Assembly: GCA_049975365.1 (NCBI GenBank)
Contig: JBNGDS010000059.1
Location: forward strand, 1 to 20,274
DNA length: 20,274 nt
From: DSBG01 sp049975365
GTDB taxonomy: Bacteria > Desulfobacterota > Desulfomonilia > UBA1062
Reading direction: 5' to 3'
Below are positions 1 to 7,141 of this stretch, in pieces. Position 1 is the stretch's first letter; each line of letters begins with the position of its first letter. The translations under genes were made by a program, and so were the position numbers. The notes below the pieces were generated by a model that saw nothing but the letters and a program-made list of their open reading frames with translations, did not search any database and was not told the origin of the DNA.

Positions 1-60
1 ACATAGAACTGCTCGAGGTCCTCTCCAGGAGTGATCTTTTAAAACACAGGAGACAGAGTG

Positions 61-312
61 ATGGATGACTGGCTTCGCGAAGCAGAAAACACAATTCGCG
101 CTTTCTATAAAGAGCACGTCGGTAATCCCGATGATCTGGCCATGTTCCGTCTCCACGGGGATCGTGCATGCGAGATCGTGAGAAAAGATGGTTCCCGGAC
201 CGTGATTGACAGGAAGACCATCGAGACCGGAAACCAGGACAGGAAGGCTCGCGCTGTCCTGATAAAAAAGCTGAAGACCTTTTCGTACCCGCCCACGCAG
301 TGGATCGTCTGA
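61..312 (+). CDS. small hypothetical protein, 83 aa
   Basis: I do not recognise a family. The product is short, charged and soluble, with no signal peptide or membrane segment. The N-terminal third looks helical (WLREAENTIRAFYKEH). The middle (ACEIVRKDGSRTVIDRKTI) has the alternating pattern of two short beta strands around a DGS turn. I chose ATG 61 because AGGAGA at 48-53 sits 7 nt upstream. An in-frame GTG at 58 would place that Shine-Dalgarno only 4 nt away. The gene converges on the stress-protein gene, with only 59 nt between the two stop codons. The good ribosome site and open frame argue for a real gene, but there is no homology support here. Confidence 0.55.
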   Translation: MDDWLREAENTIRAFYKEHVGNPDDLAMFRLHGDRACEIVRKDGSRTVIDRKTIETGNQDRKARAVLIKKLKTFSYPPTQWIV

Positions 313-371
313 AGAGCTCGATGCCCTGATCCCCGGGAGGGGGAAAAGGCGGGTTCTTCATTCAGACGGGT

Positions 372-809
372 CTATCTCTTCACCACCAGGACCGGGTAGG
401 GTGCCTTTCGGACAACCTTTTCAGAGACCGAACCAAGGAACATCTCCTGGATGTTGCTCTTTCCATGGGATCCGATCACGATCACCGAGGGTTTCTCTTC
501 ATCTGCAACCCGAAGTATCTCCCGCAGGACGACACCCTTCTCTACCCGTACCCGTACAGAATAGCCGAGTCCCTTGAGTTCGTTCTCCATGAAGCTCAGT
601 TCTTCGGATGCCCGTGACTCGAATTCCTTCTCTATGAGGAGATAATCGGGCACGGTGTTGATGGTGCTCAACATGTCGAGGTTCGACTGATCGATGACGT
701 GCAGCAGCACGATTTCTTTGCTGCCAGCCTCGCGGAGCTGTTTGACAAACCGCAGGCCCTTTTTCGACACGTCGGAGAAGTCTGTTGGAAACAGGATCTT
801 TTCAAACAT
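372..809 (-). CDS. Universal stress protein, UspA family (ATP-binding type)
   Basis: This is a single Usp domain of 145 aa, the usual length. It starts MFEKILFPTDFS, with Asp10 at the position that contacts the adenine nucleotide. It ends with the ATP-binding signature G-2x-G-9x-G-S (GSHG at 113-116, GS at 126-127), followed by the family's closing strand PYPVLVVKR. Usp proteins of this class are cytoplasmic, bind ATP and act in stress survival; the specific partner cannot be told from sequence. A perfect GGAGG lies 5 nt before the ATG and fixes the start. The gene stands alone on the minus strand. A candidate promoter lies about 150 nt upstream (962-989), giving an unusually long leader with a hairpin at 885-908. 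Confidence 0.93.
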   Translation of the reverse strand: MFEKILFPTDFSDVSKKGLRFVKQLREAGSKEIVLLHVIDQSNLDMLSTINTVPDYLLIEKEFESRASEELSFMENELKGLGYSVRVRVEKGVVLREILRVADEEKPSVIVIGSHGKSNIQEMFLGSVSEKVVRKAPYPVLVVKR

Positions 810-884
810 GGTATCCTCCTTTCCTGGCCGGTGGTTTGCAGTGACTGTTCAGATACCTGTGAAGGACTACCACACCGACCCATA

Positions 885-908
885 GAGACCGGGATTGTTC
901 CCGGCTCT
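885..908 (-). other. Hairpin in the leader of the stress-protein gene
   Basis: The inverted repeat CCGGGA-TTGT-TCCCGG (889-904) is perfect. It extends outward to AGAG/CTCT with a single-base bulge, giving about 10 base pairs. It lies about 80 nt upstream of the usp start codon. No T-run follows on either strand, so it does not look like a standard intrinsic terminator. It may shape the 5' leader of the usp transcript or be a protein-binding site; function is inferred only. Confidence 0.4.
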
Positions 909-961
909 TGCCTGGCATTCATGCTCAGGTCCAAGTTCCCGTATGGGGGCATATAGCATAC

Positions 962-989
962 ATAGTAAGCACACGAAGGAACTTGTCAA
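962..989 (-). promoter_or_regulatory. Candidate sigma70 promoter for the stress-protein gene
   Basis: On the minus strand, TTGACA (984-989) is separated by 16 nt from TACTAT (962-967). The -35 is a perfect consensus match and the -10 matches 4 of 6. Transcription would start near 955, leaving a leader of roughly 145 nt before the ATG at 809. It was found by eye only. Confidence 0.4.
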
Positions 990-1069
990 TGTAGCGTGTA
1001 CCCTGAGAGAGTACCTTGACATCACGTTGAGAGGTCAAAAAAATGATTCCATGACGCGTGGAACATGGT

Positions 1070-1756
1070 TCAGGATGCACGGACTGGTCTGATACATTCA
1101 GGTGAATCGTTCTGGGGGCTGTTCACCATGCGCGAGATCTCGTAGACCTCCATCTCGTCGGGCGAATAGGGTTTCAGGCATGCCATGAGCTCAGCATCTG
1201 GTTTTCTCTCGGAACTCAGCCAGAGGTTGTAATCCGCTGGATCGAGAATAACCGGCATCCGGTTGTGTATCGTGGCGATCACGGAGTTCGGGTCTGTTGT
1301 GATGATGGTGCTCGAACGGATTTCTTCGCCTGTTTCTCTGTTGGCCCATTGGTCCCACAGCCCTGCCATGGCGAAAGGCTCGCGAGTTTTCAGACGAACG
1401 AAGAACGGGGTTTTTGTTTTCCCTGTCGACTGCCACTCGTAGAACCCGTCGGCAAAGATAAGGCACCTTCGCTTTTTCAATGGATCACGGAAGGATGGTT
1501 TTGATGCAAGCGTCTCTGCTCGGGCGTTGATCATCCTGCTGCCGATGGAGGGATCCTTTGCCCAGAAGGGAACGAGGCCCCATCGGGTCAGCGTCAGCAG
1601 CGGGGTGGGCAGATTCAGGATTGTTATGATATACTTTGTTGGCGCGACATTGTAGCTTGGCGTAAAGTGTGCAAGCACATCTCTCTCCACGTCGATATCC
1701 TTGAACAGGACCGTGATTCTTTCCGGGTCTGATATCTGGATGAACCGCCCGCACAT
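1070..1756 (-). CDS. SRAP/HMCES family protein (abasic-site DNA-protein crosslinker, YedK-like)
   Basis: This family covalently traps abasic sites in single-stranded DNA through its N-terminal cysteine, protecting replication forks. The start is fixed at ATG 1756 because Cys2 must follow the initiator Met, which is removed. The frame is open further upstream but would bury that cysteine. AAGGGAG lies a few nt upstream. Visible family marks in the 228-aa protein are MCGRF (1-5), NVAPT (36-40), RWGLVPFWAK (58-67), NARAE (77-81), FYEW with catalytic-type Glu107 (105-108) and HNRMPVIL with His164 (164-171). All the expected active-site residues (C2, N36, E107, H164) are present. I see no LexA-type box upstream. 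The gene is monocistronic, with its own candidate promoter at 1777-1805. Confidence 0.95.
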   Translation of the reverse strand: MCGRFIQISDPERITVLFKDIDVERDVLAHFTPSYNVAPTKYIITILNLPTPLLTLTRWGLVPFWAKDPSIGSRMINARAETLASKPSFRDPLKKRRCLIFADGFYEWQSTGKTKTPFFVRLKTREPFAMAGLWDQWANRETGEEIRSSTIITTDPNSVIATIHNRMPVILDPADYNLWLSSERKPDAELMACLKPYSPDEMEVYEISRMVNSPQNDSPECIRPVRAS

Positions 1757-1776
1757 GATATCTCCCTTCTGGCTTG

Positions 1777-1805
1777 AGTATACCTCTTGATGTCGGTATG
1801 TGCAA
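1777..1805 (-). promoter_or_regulatory. Candidate promoter for the SRAP gene
   Basis: On the minus strand, TTGCAC (1800-1805) is followed after 17 nt by TATACT (1777-1782). The predicted leader is very short, about 15 nt, and holds the ribosome site. The -10 matches 5 of 6 and the -35 is weak. Placement just ahead of ATG 1756 independently supports that start. Confidence 0.45.
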
Positions 1806-1828
1806 TCGATCTCCACCTGCCAGTGAAG

Positions 1829-1851
1829 CGCAGGATATATTGAATCCTGCG
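1829..1851. other. Perfect 8-bp inverted repeat upstream of the SRAP promoter
   Basis: CGCAGGAT and ATCCTGCG flank the 7-nt spacer ATATTGA. The repeat lies about 23 bp upstream of the candidate SRAP -35 element, within the divergent SRAP/START intergenic region. The AT spacer and the location fit a dimeric regulator site. A hairpin in a transcript crossing the region is the alternative. Confidence 0.35.
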
Positions 1852-2017
1852 TCGGCGGATGCAAACCGGGCACGGTAAGAGAGGAGAATCATGAATAGGT
1901 ATCTGTTTTCTCATCGCTTCTCCGTACATTTTCCTGTATGAAGCTGGGAGGACTTGATATACTATTTTGAGCAGGATGGGGGACAATGACCATGGAGTCA
2001 CCAACAGGAGGTACTCG

Positions 2018-2674
2018 ATGAGACAGTTCGGGTGGTTGTGCATTTTTTTTGTTTTCCTGGTATCCGGGATACCCGCCGATGCGGCGGAGGGGGAGTGGGT
2101 GCTCAAGAAGGATGAGGAGGGCATCAAGGTGTACACACGCACGGTTGAAGGGTCTGATGCCAATGAGTTTCAGGGAATTGCCGATATCGATGCACCCCTG
2201 GATGTAATCCTGGAAGTATTCAAGGATATACCCTCCTTCCCCCAGTGGTACGGGTTCTGTAAAGACATCAGGCAGCTCAAGCAGGATACGGAAACCCACC
2301 GTGTCATTTATTTCGTGCTCGAGACGCCCTGGCCCGTGAAAGACAGGGATATGGTCATAGACGTTGTCGAAGATGTGGACAAGCAGGCCGGGAAGGCCCT
2401 CATTACCATGAACGTTTCGAGCGAGGACCTTGTACCTCCCCAGAAGGACTACGTGAGAATGACCGTGGTCAAAGGAATGTCGGTACTGGACCGTGCCGGT
2501 GACGACAAGACGCGTGTCGTCTACACGGTTCTTGCTGATCCTGCAGGGTATATCCCGGCTGCCATCTCCAATATGCTCCAGAAAGAGCAGCCGTTCCTGA
2601 CACTCAAGGGATTGCGGGAGATGGTGAAGAAAGACATCTATTATGAAAAGGCGGGCATTGTCGGGAAGAACTGA
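2018..2674 (+). CDS. Secreted START-domain (SRPBCC superfamily) protein
   Basis: The 218-aa protein has a signal peptide (MRQFGWLCIFFVFLVSG, probable cleavage near residue 22 after ADA) followed by one START domain. Recognisable START features are the opening WVLKKDEEGIKVYTR, then PQWYGFCKD, VLETPWPVKDRDMVIDV and a C-terminal long helix. START domains form a hydrophobic pocket for lipids or other apolar ligands, so a periplasmic lipid carrier or binder is likely; the ligand is unknown. ATG 2018 is preceded by CAGGAGGT with 5 nt spacing and gives a sound signal peptide. The upstream in-frame extension would bury it. The Nudix gene follows after 54 nt on the same strand. Confidence 0.88.
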   Translation: MRQFGWLCIFFVFLVSGIPADAAEGEWVLKKDEEGIKVYTRTVEGSDANEFQGIADIDAPLDVILEVFKDIPSFPQWYGFCKDIRQLKQDTETHRVIYFVLETPWPVKDRDMVIDVVEDVDKQAGKALITMNVSSEDLVPPQKDYVRMTVVKGMSVLDRAGDDKTRVVYTVLADPAGYIPAAISNMLQKEQPFLTLKGLREMVKKDIYYEKAGIVGKN

Positions 2675-2728
2675 CGTTCATGCATCCGGCGCTGACATAC
2701 CGGCCAGGATCCAGTAGGGGTTCAGTGT

Positions 2729-3313
2729 GTGCGGATGGATGACCCGGGTAGAACGGTACCGCACTCCGTCATAATGAAAAAAGACCTTCACGAGTATTAT
2801 CCCGAACACGTATTCAGGTTCTGCCCCAGGTGTGGTGCACAGGCCCTCGGGTATGATCCGGATCGGTCCTTCAGGTGCACGGAGTGCGGGTTCCACTTCT
2901 ACCTCAACACAGCCTCTGCCGTTGCAGCCGTGATTGAAGATGGAGAGGGAAGGGTGCTCTTTACCAGGAGGGCAAGAGATCCGATGAGGGGAATGCTCGA
3001 TCTGCCCGGTGGATTCGTGGATGCACTGGAGACTGCAGAGGATGCCCTCAGGCGGGAGGTTCTCGAAGAGCTGAATCTCGATATCCAGATCTCGGGGTTT
3101 CTCTCCTCTTTCCCCAACAGATATCTCTTTGACGGCCTCGTCTACTTCACCCTCGACCTCGCGTTTTTGGGGAGTGTGCGTGATCTGACTTCCCTGCAGC
3201 TTTCCGACGAGATCAGCGAGGTCATTCTCCTGCACCCGAGAGATATACGCATTGAAGACATTGGGTTGGAGTCCATCAGAAACATTGTTTCTCACTACCT
3301 CACAAAGAGGTGA
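2729..3313 (+). CDS. Nudix hydrolase with N-terminal zinc ribbon
   Basis: Nudix enzymes cleave nucleoside diphosphates linked to another moiety, using a metal held by the Nudix box. The box is complete: Gly95-x5-Glu101-x7-Arg109-Glu110-V-L-Glu113-Glu114-L-N-L, with only the late glycine replaced by Asn. An N-terminal zinc ribbon is seen as Cys32-x2-Cys35 and Cys50-x2-Cys53, the arrangement found in NADH-pyrophosphatase-type Nudix proteins. The NudC SQPWPFPxS motif is missing, so NADH specificity should not be assumed. The start is uncertain. GTG 2729 has AGGGGT 7 nt upstream, while ATG 2774 (MKKDLHEYY) is a plausible shorter start without a ribosome site. It is probably co-transcribed with the START gene. 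Confidence 0.88.
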   Translation: MRMDDPGRTVPHSVIMKKDLHEYYPEHVFRFCPRCGAQALGYDPDRSFRCTECGFHFYLNTASAVAAVIEDGEGRVLFTRRARDPMRGMLDLPGGFVDALETAEDALRREVLEELNLDIQISGFLSSFPNRYLFDGLVYFTLDLAFLGSVRDLTSLQLSDEISEVILLHPRDIRIEDIGLESIRNIVSHYLTKR

Positions 3314-3373
3314 GCACACACCTCACGCTGATCGATGCACGCATCCCCCCTGCAGTGTACATTCGTGTTCCCG

Positions 3374-3402
3374 TTGACCCGGAGGGAGAATCGTACTATA
3401 CT
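3374..3402 (+). promoter_or_regulatory. sigma70 promoter of the TetR-LolA-OMP unit
   Basis: TTGACC (3374-3379), a 17-nt spacer and TATACT (3397-3402) form a near-consensus promoter. Transcription would start near 3409, about 27 nt before ATG 3436. The promoter lies inside the longer in-frame extension of the TetR frame, which rules against starts upstream of it. Confidence 0.7.
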
Positions 3403-3415
3403 GACCAGTCAGTAT
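3398..3415. promoter_or_regulatory. Palindromic TetR-type operator overlapping the -10
   Basis: ATACTGAC-CA-GTCAGTAT is an 18-bp palindrome with perfect 8-bp arms. It covers most of the -10 hexamer and the expected transcription start of the downstream regulator gene. The size, symmetry and TGAC/GTCA core are typical of TetR-family operators. The simplest reading is autorepression by the protein encoded at 3436-4080. I saw no second copy in the window. Confidence 0.7.
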
Positions 3416-3435
3416 GTTGTGATTGTGGGGAATGT

Positions 3436-4080
3436 ATGGGGGGAGTGAAGGCATCTGCCGAAATCCGGAAGAGGCAGATCATCGATGCCGCCATGCGCTG
3501 TTTCCAGCGCAAGGGCTATGGCCAGACCACCATGGACGACATAGCCTCCGAGTATGGCCTGTCCAAGGGCAGTATCTACTGGTACTATCCATCAAAAAAA
3601 GCAGTGCTCATCGATCTGTTCCAGTTCTGGATGGAGGAGACCATCACGAGGGTAGCCCAGGAGACAGCTCCTCTTCCATCCTACAGGGACAAGCTGGTGC
3701 GTATGGGAGAGTTCTTCATCGAGTCGCTCATGAAGGATCTCGAACTCTACAGCTCCCTCATGGTATTCTGGAGCACGGCCTTTGAAGATTCATCCATGAG
3801 GGACCAGATCCTGGAACTGTACCGGGAATACGATGGCATCGTGAGTTCATTCCTCTACCAGGGAGAGATGAAGGGAGAGTTCATCGTCCCTGACAAGAAA
3901 GTCTTCAGCTCCCTGTTGATTGCCATCATCGAGGGTCTGATCGTCCGGCAGGTCCTGAGCAAGGAGCTCGATCTGATGCGGATACGGAGTGAAGTCAGGT
4001 CCATCCTCACCAGGATCCTGCAGACCCCGCCGGCTGGTTCGCCAGGACAGATTTCCACTACGGTTCTCTCTGAGGAGTGA
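3436..4080 (+). CDS. TetR/AcrR family transcriptional regulator
   Basis: The 214-aa protein has the standard TetR layout. The N-terminal DNA-binding domain (about residues 9-55) contains IIDAAMRCFQRKGYGQTTMDDIA, then the recognition helix and tail GLSKGSIYWYYPSKKAVL (41-58). An all-helical ligand and dimerisation domain follows. ATG 3436 is chosen because it follows a clear promoter/operator (3374-3415) and GGGGA. The open frame reaching back to 3310 overlaps the Nudix stop and the promoter. The LolA-like and outer-membrane genes follow on the same strand, so this is most likely their local repressor, responding to an apolar compound or fatty acyl ligand. The inducer is not deducible. Confidence 0.95.
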   Translation: MGGVKASAEIRKRQIIDAAMRCFQRKGYGQTTMDDIASEYGLSKGSIYWYYPSKKAVLIDLFQFWMEETITRVAQETAPLPSYRDKLVRMGEFFIESLMKDLELYSSLMVFWSTAFEDSSMRDQILELYREYDGIVSSFLYQGEMKGEFIVPDKKVFSSLLIAIIEGLIVRQVLSKELDLMRIRSEVRSILTRILQTPPAGSPGQISTTVLSEE

Positions 4081-4139
4081 GCCAGAGAATGTATAGGCCA
4101 CGTACGTGTTCCAATTTCATGAACAGAGAAGGAGGTGTC

Positions 4140-4910
4140 ATGACCAGGATTAGACGCTTCGTATGGACAGGCATGTTCATCGTCGGACTGCTCTGGCCCA
4201 TGTCAGTGTATGCCCTCGACGGAAACGAGGTCCTGAAGAAGGTGGATGAAGTGCTCTCCGCATCCAAGACGTCGGTCGCATCCGCTACTATGATCTTGGT
4301 GGACAAGGACGGGCAGACAAGAGAACGGGGCATGATGGTATGGACCAAGCACTATCAGGACAAGGACGACTGGTCCCTGCTCAAGTTCATCGAGCCCGCA
4401 GAGCTGCGGAACCTGGGATTCCTGAGCCTTGCCGATGACCAGATGTACCTCTATCTTCCTGCCTTCGACAGGCTCCGGAGGATCGCATCCCACGCACGGA
4501 AAGAAAGCTTCGCAGGGTCTGACCTCTCGAATGACGATCTGAGCACCGGCAAGTATACCCACCACTACGATGCACGGATCGACCAGGAGACCGACACGGA
4601 ATACGTGCTGGAACTCGGCCGGAAACCTGGATCGGACCGCATTTATCAGAGAGTACGAGCCTGGGTGGACAAGCAGAACTTCAGTGCGAACAGGATGGAT
4701 CTGTACGAAGACGCGGACAGGATCTGGAAGAAGAGCGAGATGGTGCACGAGAAGATTCAGGGATACTGGACCCCGGTACAGATCACCATGAAGGACGTCA
4801 CCAAGGATCACACAACCATCATGAAGATAACAAAAATCGAGTACGATACCGATCTTGACGATAGTGTCTTTACGACGAGATACCTGAAGAGGAGCGTCAA
4901 GGTTGATTGA
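4140..4910 (+). CDS. LolA-like outer membrane lipoprotein-sorting protein (COG2834 type)
   Basis: The 256-aa protein has a signal peptide (MTRIRRF then a hydrophobic stretch, cleavage likely after VYA at 25). The mature region is a LolA/LppX-like half-barrel. Family hallmarks are the segment WSLLKFIEPAELRNLGFL (78-95), YLPAFDRLRRI (105-115) and SFAGSDLSNDDL (123-134). Proteins of this type are found with RND/MMPL pumps and outer-membrane barrels and are thought to carry a hydrophobic cargo across the periplasm. ATG 4140 has GGAGG 4 nt upstream and gives the signal peptide at the N-terminus. The TetR gene ends 59 nt before. The next gene starts 8 nt inside this one, so the pair is translationally coupled. 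Confidence 0.88.
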   Translation: MTRIRRFVWTGMFIVGLLWPMSVYALDGNEVLKKVDEVLSASKTSVASATMILVDKDGQTRERGMMVWTKHYQDKDDWSLLKFIEPAELRNLGFLSLADDQMYLYLPAFDRLRRIASHARKESFAGSDLSNDDLSTGKYTHHYDARIDQETDTEYVLELGRKPGSDRIYQRVRAWVDKQNFSANRMDLYEDADRIWKKSEMVHEKIQGYWTPVQITMKDVTKDHTTIMKITKIEYDTDLDDSVFTTRYLKRSVKVD

Positions 4911-6396
4911 ACGGAAGATCTTTCCCTGCCTGATGTACGCATGTGCATTCGCACTGTTCGTGCATGTACTTCCCCTGCATGCAGCTGCGGACGTGAATAT
5001 CGAGGGAAAGGTGAAGCTCTTTTCCTCCTTCTACGGGGAAGACAATGACGATGACCCGTTCGACCCCCACGAGGCAGGCGACTATACAATCAACAGGGGG
5101 GAACTCCACCTGGGGCTCAACGGATACGTCTCGGACAACGTGAGCTTCACATCCCTGGTATACTTCATCTACGAGGCCCGCGGGGAGTACGAACGCCTGA
5201 AAGACCTGGAATCGAGTACAGGATTCTCTTCTGAGGTTCACAGGCAGGATACCTATGTAAAGGAGGCATCCTTCACACTGATCGATGTCATTCTCGAAGG
5301 ATTGGATCTCACGGCGGGAAGGCAGCGGGTGAGGTGGGGGACCTCGGACGAGTACAATGTCGTTGACAACCTGAACCCCGTGGATTTTGCCAATCTCTTT
5401 TCCTTTGACCCCGACTACTTCGTGGACCACCTCCCCATGGACGGATTCAATCTCGAGTATCACCTGCCCGTGGATTTCGACCTGAAGCTGCAGGCCGTGT
5501 ATTTCTTCTCGTTCAAGCCATCCACTCTTCCCCGGGGGTTCTTTGATCGAAGCACGGCCATGCTCACGGAGAGGCTCGAAGAACTCACGTCTTCATATGG
5601 ATTTTCCGGTGGAGATGTGGATCTCACCCTGGAGAGCATCCCGGATTACTCTGTGTCCAAGGGGCCTGTCGGAGTGAGGTTGAGCGGGTTTGTGTTCAAT
5701 TTCGACTGGGGGCTGAGTTACTACCACGGCTACCAGAGCCTGCCCTTCCTCACACGGCTCGAGACGGACATCACGCTGGATTCGACCACGCTGAAGGGTT
5801 TCTACGAGTACCCGGAGCTGGACGTGGTGGGCCTCGACTTCGCCGGTGAAATACACAGCATCGGCATCTGGGGGGAGTTCGGCGCCTACTTCCCTGAGGA
5901 AATCGAGGTCGAGCAGGTCACCCGGTTGCTGACGACCACGGACAGAGAATTCATCGAACTCTTTGACAGGCCCTACTACAAGTACACCGCGGGCTTCGAC
6001 TATACCTTCGGGATTGGTGACGGGATCTACTGGAACACCCAGTACAACCACGGGTTCTACGACGAATTTTCCTACACCTCCGATGCAGAGCACGTCCTCG
6101 GTCTCGGGGATCCGGGATTCATGGGTACGCTCGAGGATTACTTCATCACGGAGGTGGAGTATGCATTCTTCAACGACACGCTGATCACCACCCTGGACTG
6201 CCTGCTCGAGGTTTCAGACTTCAATGACTTTTCCGACAGCACTGCCCTGGTGATCAAGCCGCAGATCACCTACAAGCCATTTGACAATGCCTCGATCGAA
6301 ATCGGGTACGTGGTGATAACAGGCAGGAGCTCTACCAAGTACGGGGACTTCGACAAGAACGATGTCCTCTACACCCTTCTCAAGGCATACTTTTGA
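4903..6396 (+). CDS. Outer-membrane beta-barrel protein, DUF1302-like
   Basis: The 497-aa protein has a signal peptide (n-region IERK, hydrophobic core, cleavage near LHA at 27). It then has alternating aromatic beta strands throughout and a C-terminal Phe (LLKAYF), the usual BAM assembly signal. The segment GRQRVRWGTSDEYNVVDNLN (139-158) resembles the GxQxVRWGxxD...DNLNPxD hallmark of DUF1302 barrels. The start is a TTG at 4903, overlapping the previous gene by 8 nt, with AGAGGAG 8 nt upstream. ATG 4933 would lose the positive n-region and the ribosome site. It probably forms a lipid or hydrophobic-compound conduit with the LolA-like partner. Substrate is unknown. Confidence 0.85.
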   Translation: MIERKIFPCLMYACAFALFVHVLPLHAAADVNIEGKVKLFSSFYGEDNDDDPFDPHEAGDYTINRGELHLGLNGYVSDNVSFTSLVYFIYEARGEYERLKDLESSTGFSSEVHRQDTYVKEASFTLIDVILEGLDLTAGRQRVRWGTSDEYNVVDNLNPVDFANLFSFDPDYFVDHLPMDGFNLEYHLPVDFDLKLQAVYFFSFKPSTLPRGFFDRSTAMLTERLEELTSSYGFSGGDVDLTLESIPDYSVSKGPVGVRLSGFVFNFDWGLSYYHGYQSLPFLTRLETDITLDSTTLKGFYEYPELDVVGLDFAGEIHSIGIWGEFGAYFPEEIEVEQVTRLLTTTDREFIELFDRPYYKYTAGFDYTFGIGDGIYWNTQYNHGFYDEFSYTSDAEHVLGLGDPGFMGTLEDYFITEVEYAFFNDTLITTLDCLLEVSDFNDFSDSTALVIKPQITYKPFDNASIEIGYVVITGRSSTKYGDFDKNDVLYTLLKAYF

Positions 6397-6463
6397 CAGG
6401 GTCTTCCCACTGACTGGAATGAACGATCTGAACGTTCGGGCGGGGTTCTCGTCTTCTGCACGC

Positions 6464-7132
6464 TCATGGAGTATAGAGGCTGTTCTTGTGGTGCTTGATC
6501 ACCTTGCCCTTGACCATGTAGATCACGTCTTCACAGATGTTCGTCGTCAGATCGGCGATCCTTTCCAGGTTGCTGGAGATCTTCATGAGCTGGAGGGATC
6601 GTTCGATAGTGGTCGGGTCTGAGGTCATGAAGGTGATCAGTTCCCTCAGGATCTGGGTACGGAGCCCATCCACGATGCTGTCCCTCTCGCACACGCTCTT
6701 GGCAAGGTCAGGGTCTTCATTGATGAACGATGTGATACTGTCTTCGATCATGGCTTCGACCAGCTCTGCCATCCGAGGCGTGTCAATCAGGGGTTTCACC
6801 TGGGGATGCTGAATGAGGTAGAGACTGCTCTCTGCAACGGTCACCGCATGGTCACCCATCCTCTCCAGGGTATTGTTGATGTGGAGGATCATGAGGATGG
6901 TTCTCAGTGCCTTGCCCGCAGGCTGGTGCTGGGCAATGATGGACACGCACTTCTCATCCAGAGAAATCTCGAAGTCGTTCGCCTTGGGTTCATCGACCTG
7001 AACAACCTCGTTGAGGATATCGGCATTCTTTTCCTTCAATCCCCTGATGCTCTTGTTGACCATGCCTTCAACCAGGGTTGCGAATTCCATGAGCATCTTT
7101 TTCAGGTTTCTGAGTTTCGTTTCTTCAAGCAT
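6464..7132 (-). CDS. phoU: Phosphate signalling and transport regulator PhoU
   Basis: PhoU is a cytoplasmic two-fold helical-bundle protein that links the Pst transporter to the PhoR kinase and dampens both when phosphate is ample. The 222 aa match the usual length. Both repeat signatures are present: NNTLERMGDHA (86-96) and SNLERIADLTTNICEDVIYM (187-206), whose Glu/Asp/Asn residues bind the metal cluster. AAGGAG is 5 nt before the ATG. pstB ends 9 nt upstream, so phoU is the last gene of the pst unit. Downstream, it converges with the beta-barrel gene across 67 nt; no strong terminator hairpin was seen there. Confidence 0.97.
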   Translation of the reverse strand: MLEETKLRNLKKMLMEFATLVEGMVNKSIRGLKEKNADILNEVVQVDEPKANDFEISLDEKCVSIIAQHQPAGKALRTILMILHINNTLERMGDHAVTVAESSLYLIQHPQVKPLIDTPRMAELVEAMIEDSITSFINEDPDLAKSVCERDSIVDGLRTQILRELITFMTSDPTTIERSLQLMKISSNLERIADLTTNICEDVIYMVKGKVIKHHKNSLYTP

Positions 7133-7141
7133 GGGATCTCC

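Noticed and set aside
331..350. Terminator-like CCCC/GGGG hairpin between the first two genes
   Set aside because: The stem is about 5 bp with no T-run; it is not convincing beyond local GC content.
1935..1963. TATACT before the START gene as a promoter
   Set aside because: The -10 is good, but no acceptable -35 or extended -10 could be placed, so it is not listed as a feature.
4099..4108. CACGTACGTG palindrome between TetR and the LolA-like gene
   Set aside because: Ten-base palindromes of this kind arise by chance; no promoter elements surround it and the spacing is that of an operon junction.
5593..6093. Minus-strand frame of 166 codons inside the beta-barrel gene
   Set aside because: Shadow of the outer-membrane protein; Val/Gly-rich, with no promoter or ribosome site.
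6397..6463. Bidirectional terminator between the beta-barrel gene and phoU
   Set aside because: The only inverted repeat (GAACG with CGTTC, 5 bp) is too weak and lacks T-runs on either side.
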